Shown here in pieces: positions 1-6,342 of a stretch of 6,672 bases of DNA. How positions within the stretch are numbered: position 1 is the stretch's first letter; each line of letters starts with the position of its first letter. Made by a program: the position numbers and the translations under genes. The notes beneath the pieces are model-generated. The model did not search any database, was not told the DNA's origin, and was given only the letters and a program-made list of their open reading frames with translations. Source of the stretch: an uncultured Mediterraneibacter sp. (GTDB lineage: Bacteria > Bacillota > Clostridia > Lachnospirales > Lachnospiraceae); assembly GCF_934330165.1 (NCBI RefSeq), contig NZ_CAKRGI010000049.1:1-6672 (forward strand), read 5' to 3'.

Positions 1-115
1 TTAGAAGAACTTCTAGAAGTTTAAAAAAGGCATTAGAGAAAGAAAATAGAAAAATAATCATTCATGCGTTTGTCGTGTGAAGAAGGGATAAATAGTTTTT
101 TTTTCAATAGAAAGA
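1..115. other. Upstream gene tail / intergenic stretch
   Basis: No complete gene is visible here. Two plus-strand frames run in from the left edge. One reads LEELLEV and stops with TAA at 22-24. Another reads 25 residues rich in Lys and Arg and stops with TGA at 78-80. Either could be the C-terminus of an upstream gene, and I do not recognise the protein. A stem of 8 pairs, including two G-U pairs, can form between 61-68 and 74-81. A run of nine T follows at 96-104, but 14 bases separate it from the stem, so it is not a convincing intrinsic terminator. Confidence 0.3.
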
Positions 116-124
116 TGTTATAAT
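116..124 (+). promoter_or_regulatory. Extended -10 promoter (TG-N-TATAAT) for the Sua5 fusion gene
   Basis: TGTTATAAT gives a perfect -10 hexamer at 119-124 with the TG extension at 116-117. At 17-bp spacing the -35 position is only TTTTTT, so recognition would rest on the extended -10. The expected transcription start, about seven bases after the hexamer, falls on or next to the ATG at 132. The transcript would then have essentially no 5' leader. The element is seen in the sequence; its activity is inferred. Confidence 0.5.
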
Positions 125-131
125 AAAATTT

Positions 132-1658
132 ATGGAAACGATAATAAGAAAAATAGATAAAAATAATATGGATCCTGAAGTAATTGAAGAGGCAGGAAAT
201 ATTCTGAAGAATGGCGGACTTGTAGCATTTCCGACGGAGACAGTCTACGGACTGGGAGCGGATGCGTTGAAGGAGGAGGCAGCGAAGAAGACTTATGCTG
301 CAAAAGGACGTCCATCGGATAATCCGTTGATCGTGCATATTGCGGATTATGAAGATCTGAAGGAGGTTGCGGTGAATATCCCGGCGAAGACAGATGCCCT
401 GGCAGCTCATTTCTGGCCCGGTCCACTGACGATGATCTTTGAGAAGAGTGAGATTGTACCGTACGGAACAACAGGCGGACTTGATACCGTTGCGGTCAGG
501 ATGCCGAGTGATCCGGTGGCAGCGGCTGTGATCCGGGCAGCAGGTGGATTCGTATCTGCACCAAGTGCCAATACATCAGGAAGACCGAGTCCCACAACAG
601 CACAGCATGTCAGTGAAGATCTGGACGGAAAGATCGATATGATCCTTGACAGTGGAAGTGTAGATATCGGTCTGGAATCGACAATTCTTGATATGACAGT
701 AGAACCGCCGATGATCCTGCGTCCGGGAGCGATCACTGCGGATATGTTTGAAGAAGTAATTGGTCCGGTCAGTGTGGATGAGACGATCCTTGGAAGTGAG
801 AGCAACAAAGCTCCGAAAGCACCGGGGATGAAATATCGTCATTATGCTCCGCAGGCAAAGCTGATCATTGCCGAGGGAGACATCCGGGAGGAAGTTCTTG
901 CAATCCGTCAGCTTGCATATGCCGCATATCGCAGGGGCGAGCGGGTTGGGATTATTGCAACCGGGGAAACACTTCCATTTTATAAGTATGGGATTGTAAA
1001 AAATATCGGAACCCGAGAGAATGAGAAGACCATTGCAAGGAATCTGTATCGGGTTCTGAGAGAATTTGATGACGAAAAGGTTGACATTATCTACAGTGAA
1101 TCCTTTGCCATGCAGGGGATTGGAAGTGCGATCATGAATCGTCTGGAAAAGGCAGCAGGACATTTAAGAATCAGTGCATCTGCAGTAGTCAAGCAGCAGA
1201 GATACCGGAGAGTTATTTTCGTAAGTAATACAGATTCTTATATCGGACCAATGGCAGCGGAGCTTTTGAGGAATAAAGAACTGGAGCAGGAGTATGTAGT
1301 TGACTGCAGTGGACTTGTGGTTTTGTTCCCTGAACCAGTGAATCCAAAGGCAGAAGCGATCATGAAGAGTGCGGGAATGACACTGGAAGGTCATGTGGCG
1401 AAACAGTTTGACGGCGAGAGCCTGCAGCCGGATACACTGATTCTGACAGTAGATGAGAGTACAAAGAAAAAGATCATTTCAGAATATGAAAATACGGAGA
1501 ACGTATATACGTTAAGTGAATTTGCGGGAGAGGGAGACAAGATTCCAGATCCTTATGGAAAGCCGCTTACTGCATACGGTGAGTGCTTTGAAGTTCTGAA
1601 GAGACTCATAGATAAATTAGAAGAAAAATTAAATTCATTTGCAAAAGGAGAAGAATAA
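132..1658 (+). CDS. Threonylcarbamoyl-AMP synthase (Sua5/YwlC) fused to a degenerate low-molecular-weight phosphatase (YwlE-like) domain
   Basis: The N-terminal part is a full Sua5. It makes threonylcarbamoyl-AMP from threonine, bicarbonate and ATP, the first step of t6A formation at A37 of ANN-decoding tRNAs. The YrdC domain shows PTETVYGLG (34-42), KGRPSDNPL (58-66), FWPGPLT and [12 protein letters not shown]. The Sua5-specific domain follows, opening with [11 protein letters not shown] (230-240) and running to about 350. Residues 359-508 form a second domain laid out like an LMW protein phosphatase of the YwlE arginine-phosphatase group. Its P-loop reads [13 protein letters not shown] (363-375), with Ser365 where the nucleophilic Cys belongs and Ile371 where the Arg belongs. 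The acid-loop Asp473-Pro is kept. The reading frame is intact, so this is a fused pseudoenzyme rather than a broken gene. In Bacillus, ywlC, ywlE and upp are separate neighbours. No Shine-Dalgarno site precedes the ATG. Met13 is an alternative start, but residues 1-12 match the usual Sua5 N-terminus. Confidence 0.9.
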   Translation: METIIRKIDKNNMDPEVIEEAGNILKNGGLVAFPTETVYGLGADALKEEAAKKTYAAKGRPSDNPLIVHIADYEDLKEVAVNIPAKTDALAAHFWPGPLTMIFEKSEIVPYGTTGGLDTVAVRMPSDPVAAAVIRAAGGFVSAPSANTSGRPSPTTAQHVSEDLDGKIDMILDSGSVDIGLESTILDMTVEPPMILRPGAITADMFEEVIGPVSVDETILGSESNKAPKAPGMKYRHYAPQAKLIIAEGDIREEVLAIRQLAYAAYRRGERVGIIATGETLPFYKYGIVKNIGTRENEKTIARNLYRVLREFDDEKVDIIYSESFAMQGIGSAIMNRLEKAAGHLRISASAVVKQQRYRRVIFVSNTDSYIGPMAAELLRNKELEQEYVVDCSGLVVLFPEPVNPKAEAIMKSAGMTLEGHVAKQFDGESLQPDTLILTVDESTKKKIISEYENTENVYTLSEFAGEGDKIPDPYGKPLTAYGECFEVLKRLIDKLEEKLNSFAKGEE

Positions 1659-2287
1659 TGGCAAAAGTACATGTAATGGATCACCCGTTGATCACGCACA
1701 AAATTAGTTATATCCGTAGAGAGGAAGTTGGAACGAAGGAATTTCGTGAGATGATCGGAGAGATTGCACAGTTGATGTGTTATGAGGCAACCAGAGATCT
1801 GAAACTTGAAGATGTTCAGATCAAGACCCCGATCTGTGAGATGACAGGAAAGTCTCTTGCAGGAAAGAAACTGGCGATCGTACCGATCCTTCGTGCAGGA
1901 CTTGGAATGGTTGACGGATTCCTGACGCTGATTCCGGCAGCCAAGGTAGGTCATATCGGGCTTTATCGTGATCCAGAGACTCTTGAACCGGTAGAGTATT
2001 ACTGCAAATTACCGGCAGACTGTGAAGAAAGAGAAGTTTTCGTAGTAGATCCGATGCTTGCAACAGGTGGTTCCAGTGTGGCAGCGATTCAGATGCTGAA
2101 AGATAAAGGCGTAAAGCATATCCGTTTTGTATGCATTATCGCAGCACCGGAGGGTGTTGAGCGTATGAAAAAAGAGCATCCTGATGTAGATCTCTATATC
2201 GGTTCTCTGGATGAGAAACTGAACGATCATGGTTATATCGTACCGGGACTTGGTGATGCCGGAGACCGTATTTTCGGTACAAAATAA
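1658..2287 (+). CDS. upp: Uracil phosphoribosyltransferase
   Basis: This cytoplasmic pyrimidine-salvage enzyme converts uracil and PRPP to UMP and pyrophosphate. The 209-residue length is standard for the family. The PRPP-binding loop is [11 protein letters not shown] (130-140), and the uracil-binding C-terminal segment [13 protein letters not shown] lies at 192-204. PILRAGLGM (76-84) is another conserved UPRT stretch. The ATG overlaps the stop of the Sua5 fusion gene as TAATG. An AAGGAG site at 1645-1650, inside that gene, has 7-base spacing, so the two are very probably translationally coupled. No promoter is evident between them. The identification is secure. Confidence 0.97.
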   Translation: MAKVHVMDHPLITHKISYIRREEVGTKEFREMIGEIAQLMCYEATRDLKLEDVQIKTPICEMTGKSLAGKKLAIVPILRAGLGMVDGFLTLIPAAKVGHIGLYRDPETLEPVEYYCKLPADCEEREVFVVDPMLATGGSSVAAIQMLKDKGVKHIRFVCIIAAPEGVERMKKEHPDVDLYIGSLDEKLNDHGYIVPGLGDAGDRIFGTK

Positions 2288-2313
2288 GAGGACAGACGAA
2301 GGAGCTGATGCAG

Positions 2314-2802
2314 ATGTCTGATAAGAGAACAGATTATTTATCATGGGATGAATATTTTATGGGTGTTGCGATGCTTTCGGGAATGCGCTCAAAAGATCCG
2401 AATACGCAGGTGGGATGCTGTATTGTCAGTCAGGATAATAAGATTTTATCCATGGGCTACAACGGACTTCCAATCGGCTGTTCAGATGACGAGTTCCCAT
2501 GGGCAAGAGAAGGAGAAGATCCGTTGGATACAAAGTATGTTTATACGACGCACAGTGAGTTGAATGCGATTTTGAACTACAGTGGCGGCAGCCTTGCAGG
2601 AGCGAAACTTTACGTGTCTCTTTTCCCGTGCAACGAATGTGCAAAAGCCATCATACAGTCAGGGATCAAAGAGGTGATCTACGACTGTGATAAGTACGCA
2701 CATACTCCGGCGGTTATGGCATCAAAAAGGATGATGGATGCAGCAGGGGTCAGATACCATCAGTATCATCGCACGAGCAGAAAGATTGAGATTGAATTGT
2801 AA
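2314..2802 (+). CDS. Deoxycytidylate (dCMP) deaminase
   Basis: It deaminates dCMP to dUMP, feeding thymidylate synthesis, and sits next to upp in a pyrimidine-salvage cluster. Counting from the ATG at 2308, the zinc/catalytic set is His82 and Glu84 in THSELNAI, and Cys108 and Cys111 in LFPCNECAK. The GYNG-P-GCSDD segment (50-61) belongs to the region that binds the allosteric effectors dCTP and dTTP in well-studied relatives; regulation here is inferred. From memory the sequence is notably close to human DCTD and less like Bacillus ComEB. Two ATGs compete. AAGGAG at 2299-2304 is only 3 bases from the ATG at 2308 but 9 bases from the one at 2314, so I chose 2314 (MSDKRTDYLSW). The gap after upp is about 20 bases, consistent with one operon. 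The HSE triad replaces the commoner HAE, which should be harmless. The gene is sometimes called comEB in Firmicutes. Confidence 0.93.
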   Translation: MSDKRTDYLSWDEYFMGVAMLSGMRSKDPNTQVGCCIVSQDNKILSMGYNGLPIGCSDDEFPWAREGEDPLDTKYVYTTHSELNAILNYSGGSLAGAKLYVSLFPCNECAKAIIQSGIKEVIYDCDKYAHTPAVMASKRMMDAAGVRYHQYHRTSRKIEIEL

Positions 2803-2808
2803 ATGATG

Positions 2809-2838
2809 CAGGTACGCTTCCGGGCGTACCTGTTTCGT
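2809..2838 (+). terminator. Hairpin between dCMP deaminase and fumarase genes; possible intrinsic terminator
   Basis: CAGGTACGC (2809-2817) and GCGTACCTG (2824-2832) form a perfect 9-bp stem around the loop TTCCGG. The following tract TTTCGT is a poor U-run, so termination may be partial, or the hairpin may act in mRNA processing or stability. It begins just after the deaminase stop and ends about 10 bases before the next Shine-Dalgarno site. That leaves no room for a promoter between them. Confidence 0.6.
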
Positions 2839-2852
2839 AAAAAGGAGACAAT

Positions 2853-3698
2853 ATGATTCGGACAGTACAGTTATCAGAAATTACGAAAAATATCAAAGAA
2901 ATGTGCATTGAAGCAAATCATTTTCTGTCACCGGATATGGCAGAAGCAATGAAGCAGGCACAGCAGAACGAAAAGTCACCACTTGGAAAGCAGATTCTTG
3001 GGCAGCTTCAGGAAAATCTTGAAATAGCCGCACAGGATATGATTCCGATCTGTCAGGATACAGGAATGGCAGTTGTTTTTCTGGAGATCGGACAGGAGGT
3101 ACACTTTGAAGGAGGCAGCCTGGAAGAAGCAGTAAATGAAGGTGTACGGCAGGGATATGTGGAAGGATATCTCCGTAAATCCGTTGTAGGAGATCCGTTG
3201 ATCCGTGAAAATACAAAAGATAATACTCCTGCTGTTCTTCATATCAGGATCGTGGAAGGTGACCAGGTGAAGATCAAGGTTGCACCGAAAGGATTTGGCA
3301 GTGAAAATATGAGCCGCGTATTTATGCTGAAACCTGCAGAGGGAATTGAAGGCGTGAAAGATGCAGTTCTGACAGCAGTGAAAGATGCAGGACCGAATGC
3401 CTGTCCGCCTATGGTGGTTGGTGTTGGAATCGGAGGAACATTTGAAAAATGTGCATTGATGGCAAAAGAAGCACTGACAAGAGATGCAGGAAGCCACTCA
3501 GAGATACCTTATGTAAAAAATCTGGAGAAAGAGCTGCTTGAAAAAATCAACGGTCTTGGAATCGGACCGGGAGGTCTTGGCGGCACAACGACAGCAATGG
3601 CAGTGAATATCAATACTTATCCGACTCATATCGCAGGACTTCCTGTTGCGGTGAATATATGTTGCCATGTAAATCGTCATGCAATAAGAACAATATAA
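2853..3698 (+). CDS. Class I fumarate hydratase, alpha subunit
   Basis: This is the catalytic iron-sulfur half of a two-subunit class I fumarase, which interconverts fumarate and malate with an oxygen-sensitive [4Fe-4S] cluster. The 281-residue length is normal for a separate alpha chain. Likely cluster ligands are Cys67 in PICQDTG, Cys184 in NACPP, and Cys270 or Cys271 in NICCHVNRH. The third is assigned by spacing against E. coli FumA, so it is less certain. GIGPGGLGGTTTAM (236-249) is another family signature. AGGAG at 2843-2847 with 5-base spacing supports the start. The beta subunit follows after 49 bases, confirming a split enzyme. L-tartrate dehydratase (TtdAB) has the same architecture and cannot be fully excluded, but the housekeeping context favours fumarase. 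Confidence 0.92.
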   Translation: MIRTVQLSEITKNIKEMCIEANHFLSPDMAEAMKQAQQNEKSPLGKQILGQLQENLEIAAQDMIPICQDTGMAVVFLEIGQEVHFEGGSLEEAVNEGVRQGYVEGYLRKSVVGDPLIRENTKDNTPAVLHIRIVEGDQVKIKVAPKGFGSENMSRVFMLKPAEGIEGVKDAVLTAVKDAGPNACPPMVVGVGIGGTFEKCALMAKEALTRDAGSHSEIPYVKNLEKELLEKINGLGIGPGGLGGTTTAMAVNINTYPTHIAGLPVAVNICCHVNRHAIRTI

Positions 3699-3747
3699 TT
3701 CCACGAGCTTTGAATTGTGGACAGAGTGATGAAAAGAGGAAGATTTT

Positions 3748-4305
3748 ATGGACAGGCATATTACAGCACCGATCAATAAAGAAACTGCAAGATCATTACA
3801 TGCAGGAGACTATGTATATATAACCGGAACGATGTATACCGCGAGAGATGCGGCACATAAAAGAATGTATGAGATTCTTCAGAAGGGTGGAGAACTGCCG
3901 GTTGACTGGAAGGATCAGGTGATCTATTATATGGGACCATCCCCGGCAAGAGAAGGCAGACCGATTGGATCAGCAGGTCCGACAACAGCAAGCAGAATGG
4001 ATAAATACGCACCGCAGCTGCTGGATCTTGGATTGGGAGCAATGGTTGGAAAAGGCAAAAGAAATCAGGCGGTTATCGATGCAATTGTAAGAAATGGTTC
4101 CGTATATTTTGCGGCAGTAGGAGGAGCAGGGGCTCTTCTTTCCAAATGTATTACTTCCGCAGAAGTGGTTGCTTATGATGATCTTGGAACAGAGGCGATC
4201 AGAAAGCTTACAGTAGAAAACTTTCCGGCTATTGTTGTGATCGACAGTGAGGGAAATAATCTGTATGAAACTGCGATCAAAGAATACAGAAAAGTGGAGG
4301 AATAA
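3748..4305 (+). CDS. Class I fumarate hydratase, beta subunit
   Basis: This C-terminal partner of the Fe-S fumarase supplies substrate-binding residues to the alpha/beta complex. The 185-residue length is typical. Conserved stretches are YYMGPSPAREGRPIGSAGPTTASRMD (60-85; the key part is GPTTASRM at 77-84), MVGKGKR (99-105), and the AAVGGAGALL segment near 122. These are the features that in single-chain class I fumarases lie in the C-terminal domain. The start is supported by AGAGGA at 3735-3740 with 7-base spacing. The chain ends just before the acyltransferase gene, whose Shine-Dalgarno site lies inside the last codons of this gene, so the two should be co-translated. Confidence 0.92.
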   Translation: MDRHITAPINKETARSLHAGDYVYITGTMYTARDAAHKRMYEILQKGGELPVDWKDQVIYYMGPSPAREGRPIGSAGPTTASRMDKYAPQLLDLGLGAMVGKGKRNQAVIDAIVRNGSVYFAAVGGAGALLSKCITSAEVVAYDDLGTEAIRKLTVENFPAIVVIDSEGNNLYETAIKEYRKVEE

Positions 4306-4310
4306 GATTT

Positions 4311-5027
4311 ATGAAGAGAATCTTTCTGATGGTATTCAGAAATCTCTGGTTTGTTCCATGGGCATGGTGCAAGTTGTGTTATCGGGCGTCTCATACGGAT
4401 AAATATACAGAAGAAGAACAATATTCATTTATCCGGTGGATAGATCTGCATGCAAATAAAGGCGGAAATGTAAAAATAGATGTGCATGGAAGTGAAAATA
4501 TACCGGCAGAGAATGGTTTCATTTTTTTTCCCAACCATCAGGGATTGTATGATGTGCTGGCGATTATAGAGGCGTGTCCACGACCATTTTCAGTCGTTGC
4601 TAAAAAGGAAGTGGGAAATATTCCATTTTTAAGGGAGGTCTTTTCATGTCTTAAGGCATTTCTGCTGGATAGAGAAGATGTGCGTCAGGCAATGAAGGTG
4701 ATCATAGATGTATCGAAAGAAGTCGAAAAAGGAAGGAATTACCTGATTTTTCCAGAAGGCACACGCTCTAAAAATGGAAATAAGATCGGTACATTTAAAG
4801 GCGGAAGTTTTAAAGCTGCAACAAAGGCAAAATGCCCGATCGTTCCGGTGGCACTGATCAATTCTTTCGTGCCGTTTGACCGGAATACGATCCGCCCTGT
4901 AACAGTACAGGTACATTTCCTTAAGCCGTTGGAATATGAAGATTACAAAGAGCTGAAGACAACCGAGATTGCGGCACTGGTAGAAAAGCAGATCCAGGAA
5001 ACGATCGATGCGAATGTAGAAGAATAA
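4311..5027 (+). CDS. 1-acyl-sn-glycerol-3-phosphate acyltransferase (PlsC family)
   Basis: It transfers an acyl group to lysophosphatidic acid to make phosphatidic acid, at the cytoplasmic face of the membrane. The HX4D catalytic motif is NHQGLYD (75-81; His76, Asp81), with Gly where many members have Ser. The glycerophosphate-binding motif is FPEGTRS (147-153), and the later IVPVAL block is at 177-182. The N-terminus (about 3-23) is hydrophobic and aromatic-rich, suiting membrane association rather than a cleaved signal. The 238-residue length is usual. The gene lies 5 bases after the fumarase beta stop, and GTGGAGG at 4294-4300 is its ribosome site. There is no obvious biochemical link to fumarase, so co-transcription may be simple packing. 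The exact acyl acceptor cannot be told from sequence. Confidence 0.88.
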   Translation: MKRIFLMVFRNLWFVPWAWCKLCYRASHTDKYTEEEQYSFIRWIDLHANKGGNVKIDVHGSENIPAENGFIFFPNHQGLYDVLAIIEACPRPFSVVAKKEVGNIPFLREVFSCLKAFLLDREDVRQAMKVIIDVSKEVEKGRNYLIFPEGTRSKNGNKIGTFKGGSFKAATKAKCPIVPVALINSFVPFDRNTIRPVTVQVHFLKPLEYEDYKELKTTEIAALVEKQIQETIDANVEE

Positions 5028-5056
5028 ATAGAATAAGGAGCGGGCAGAGCGGAAAT

Positions 5057-5554
5057 ATGGAAATACTAAAATTGGATAAAGAACAGGAAAAGCTGAATAT
5101 AGAAAAAGTATTAGAAGAAAAAGGTTATTTAATGACAGCACCTTTTGGGACAAGTATGCTTCCGTTCATAAGACCGCAGAGAGATATCATTGTTGTGAAA
5201 CGATATGAAGGAGAAGCAAAATGCCGGGATGTTATTTTATACAGGAGAGCAGGCGGAAAATTAGTCCTTCATCGTATTTTGGAAGTTGGCGTTGAGAGTT
5301 ATGTACTTTGTGGCGATAATCAGTATATAAAAGAATATGGGGTTAAAAAAGAACAAGTATTAGGAGTACTGGAGGGGGTTTACAGAGATGAAAAATATAT
5401 CGACTGTAAAAAAAGCAGGGAATATAAAGTATATGTAAGATTTTGGTGCAGTTCATTGTTTATAAGAAGAATTATATTAAAAGTAAAGTGGACATTTATA
5501 AGAGGGGGATTGTACTTGAAAAGAAAAATCTGCAGGAAATCAGGGGAGCGATGA
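5057..5554 (+). CDS. S24/S26 (signal-peptidase-like) family protein, soluble
   Basis: The 165-residue protein carries a compact S24/S26 fold signature. GTSMLPFI (31-38) holds the probable nucleophile Ser33. CRDVILYRR (56-64) matches the RGDVV box, LVLHRIL (69-75) places His72 where ER/SipW-type peptidases have His instead of Lys, and VLCGDNQ (83-89) supplies Asp87. There is no N-terminal membrane segment, unlike a true leader peptidase, so an intracellular processing or maturation role is more likely. From memory, such proteins sit beside PqqD-like and nucleotidyltransferase genes in peptide-modification clusters, but no such partner is intact here. AAGGAG at 5035-5040 is 16 bases from the ATG, which is long; GCGGA closer in may serve instead. 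Codon use is AT-rich (about half of Ile codons are ATA), unlike upp. The stop overlaps the next ATG as ATGA. Confidence 0.7.
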   Translation: MEILKLDKEQEKLNIEKVLEEKGYLMTAPFGTSMLPFIRPQRDIIVVKRYEGEAKCRDVILYRRAGGKLVLHRILEVGVESYVLCGDNQYIKEYGVKKEQVLGVLEGVYRDEKYIDCKKSREYKVYVRFWCSSLFIRRIILKVKWTFIRGGLYLKRKICRKSGER

Positions 5555-5706
5555 GTCAAGAGCAAGATGTCTTGAACGGAGCTGTGGGAAGGACGGTTCT
5601 GATTTCTTTTTTCACCCAAAAAGAAAAAACTTTATCGCAAAGGAAGAAAAATGAGCAGAGAATAAGAAAGAGCCAAAAGAAAACGGGAAAAGAATCCGGT
5701 TGTTGA
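5551..5706 (+). CDS. Short coupled reading frame, probably the truncated start of a lost gene
   Basis: A 51-residue frame opens with MSQEQDVLNGAVGRTVLIS. Its ATG overlaps the S24/S26 stop (ATGA), and AGGGGAG at 5542-5548 lies just upstream, the arrangement of a real operon gene. After about 25 residues it becomes Lys/Arg/Gln-rich and runs out of frame through the transposase relic that begins at 5651. I infer that the original gene continued beyond this point and was cut by insertion or deletion. In related loci the partner can be a nucleotidyltransferase-like protein, but too little remains to identify it. It may be non-functional. Confidence 0.3.
   Translation: MSQEQDVLNGAVGRTVLISFFTQKEKTLSQRKKNEQRIRKSQKKTGKESGC
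5603..5626. repeat. AT-rich inverted repeat near the scar
   Basis: TTTCTTTTT (5603-5611) and AAAAAGAAA (5618-5626) are perfect complements around a six-base loop. The stem has only one G-C pair, so it is a weak terminator at best. It lies between the coupled ATG and the transposase relic, so it could mark the old element's edge, but no matching copy is seen on the far side. Confidence 0.3.
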
Positions 5707-5982
5707 ATGCAATAAGATTCAAAATAAATATTACCCTGAATTATTAAAAAATTTAGTGAAGCAAAAGACCCGCGAAACCAAAGCTACATCGACGATTCTG
5801 TAAAAACTATGCTTGGGACTTTATACTATAAATGCATAGGTGGAATTTCAAGCATGCAGGAAATGATACGACAGTTTAATGATGAAAAAGTTGTTGGGAA
5901 TCTATATTCTTTCATGGGAGAGTCCAGGAAAGAGTATCAGAATCAGATTATGTTTCAGAATACAGATGTAAATCTGATATAG
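5651..5982 (+). pseudogene. Decayed transposase, N-terminal remnant
   Basis: An AGGAAG site at 5641-5646 precedes the ATG. The first frame reads MSRE, then a TAA, then ERAKRKREKNPVVECNKIQ and on to PELLKNLVKQ. Coding then continues in another frame from 5767 as DPRNQSYIDDSVKTMLGTLY, followed by YKCIGGISSMQEM and NDEKVVGNLYSFMGESRKEY. Adding one A to the A-run at 5763-5766 would restore LVKQKDPRN, so a single-base deletion explains the shift. The DPRNQSYID...ML / GI-SMQEM / SFMGE pattern matches, from memory, the start of a Lachnospiraceae transposase family of roughly 450 residues or more. After ESRKEY the sequence departs from that pattern and stops 14 residues later, so the catalytic part is gone. 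The element cannot be active. The family name is not assigned. Confidence 0.6.
5942..5978. repeat. Inverted repeat at the 3' end of the transposase relic
   Basis: ATCAGATT (5942-5949) and AATCTGAT (5971-5978) are perfect inverted copies 21 bases apart. They bracket the residues that do not match the transposase pattern. They may be a deletion junction or a remnant of an element end. No second copy elsewhere in the window supports a terminal repeat. Confidence 0.3.
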
Positions 5983-6062
5983 TATACAGATATGTGAAAT
6001 CACAAAATTGGCAGGCTATAAAATAAATTTACCTTTCAAAACTGAAAAATATAAAAAGGGGA

Positions 6063-6091
6063 TTGACAAAAGAAAAAAACTTTTATATAAT
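6063..6091 (+). promoter_or_regulatory. Consensus promoter for the tRNA-Ser gene
   Basis: TTGACA (6063-6068), a 17-base spacer and TATAAT (6086-6091) match the sigma-70/sigma-A consensus exactly. The spacer is A-rich. The start of transcription is expected near 6098, about 55 bases before the tRNA. Such perfect promoters are typical of stable RNA genes. Confidence 0.85.
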
Positions 6092-6098
6092 AAATCTC

Positions 6099-6141
6099 GC
6101 ACTGTTAGTGCTAATTGAATAATAACTGTAGAAATGCAGTT
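6099..6141 (+). other. Structured 5' leader of the tRNA transcript
   Basis: Two hairpins are visible. GCACT (6099-6103) pairs with AGTGC (6107-6111) across a 3-base loop. AACTGTA (6124-6130) pairs with TGCAGTT (6135-6141), including one G-U pair, across a GAAA tetraloop of the GNRA type. They precede the mature tRNA and would be removed by RNase P. They may only protect the 5' end; no known riboswitch or T-box feature is recognised. Confidence 0.4.
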
Positions 6142-6152
6142 GAGTTCAGTCA

Positions 6153-6240
6153 GGAGAAATACTCAAGAGGCTGAAGAGGTGCCCCTGCTAAGGGTATAGG
6201 TCGGGTGACCGGCGCGAGGGTTCAAATCCCTCTTTCTCCG
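6153..6240 (+). tRNA. tRNA-Ser (anticodon GCT)
   Basis: This class II tRNA reads AGC and AGU serine codons. The acceptor stem is GGAGAAA (6153-6159) with TTTCTCC (6233-6239) and discriminator G6240. The D stem is CTC/GAG. The anticodon arm is TGCCC-CTGCTAA-GGGTA with anticodon GCT at 6187-6189. A long variable arm GGTC-GGGT-GACC identifies a serine-type tRNA. The T arm is GAGGG-TTCAAAT-CCCTC. CCA is not encoded and must be added enzymatically. It has its own promoter and terminator, so it is separate from the rRNA operon that follows. Confidence 0.97.
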
Positions 6241-6254
6241 TTTGGTATCATCTG

Positions 6255-6282
6255 AAAAACTACTGGATAGCCAGTAGTTTTT
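6255..6282 (+). terminator. Intrinsic terminator after tRNA-Ser
   Basis: AAAAACTACTGG (6255-6266) and CCAGTAGTTTTT (6271-6282) are perfect complements around the loop ATAG. The CTACTGG core with its trailing T run is a classic rho-independent terminator. The A/T flanks also make it potentially bidirectional. Confidence 0.9.
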
Positions 6283-6342
6283 ATATGTAAGAATTATAAG
6301 GTGATATCGAGAATGATATAAGATCAATTTGGAAGAAAATGA

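Noticed and set aside
61..104. Stem 61-68/74-81 followed by a T run, as a terminator of the upstream gene
   Set aside because: The stem has two G-U pairs and the T run starts 14 bases after it, too far for an intrinsic terminator.
576..1394. Long open frames on the minus strand opposite the Sua5 fusion gene
   Set aside because: They mirror the real coding frame, give Cys/Ser/His-rich proteins without recognisable domains, and lack ribosome sites.
2348..2563. A 71-residue plus-strand frame inside the dCMP deaminase gene
   Set aside because: It overlaps a well-identified enzyme in another frame and shows no family motif.
3700..3721. TCCAC/GTGGA inverted repeat between the fumarase genes
   Set aside because: Only 5 bp with a 12-base loop, which is expected by chance. 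The two subunits need joint expression.
2853..4305. L-tartrate dehydratase TtdA/TtdB instead of fumarase
   Set aside because: Same fold and subunit split, but no tartrate transporter or regulator is nearby. Fumarase is the simpler reading, though not proven by sequence alone.
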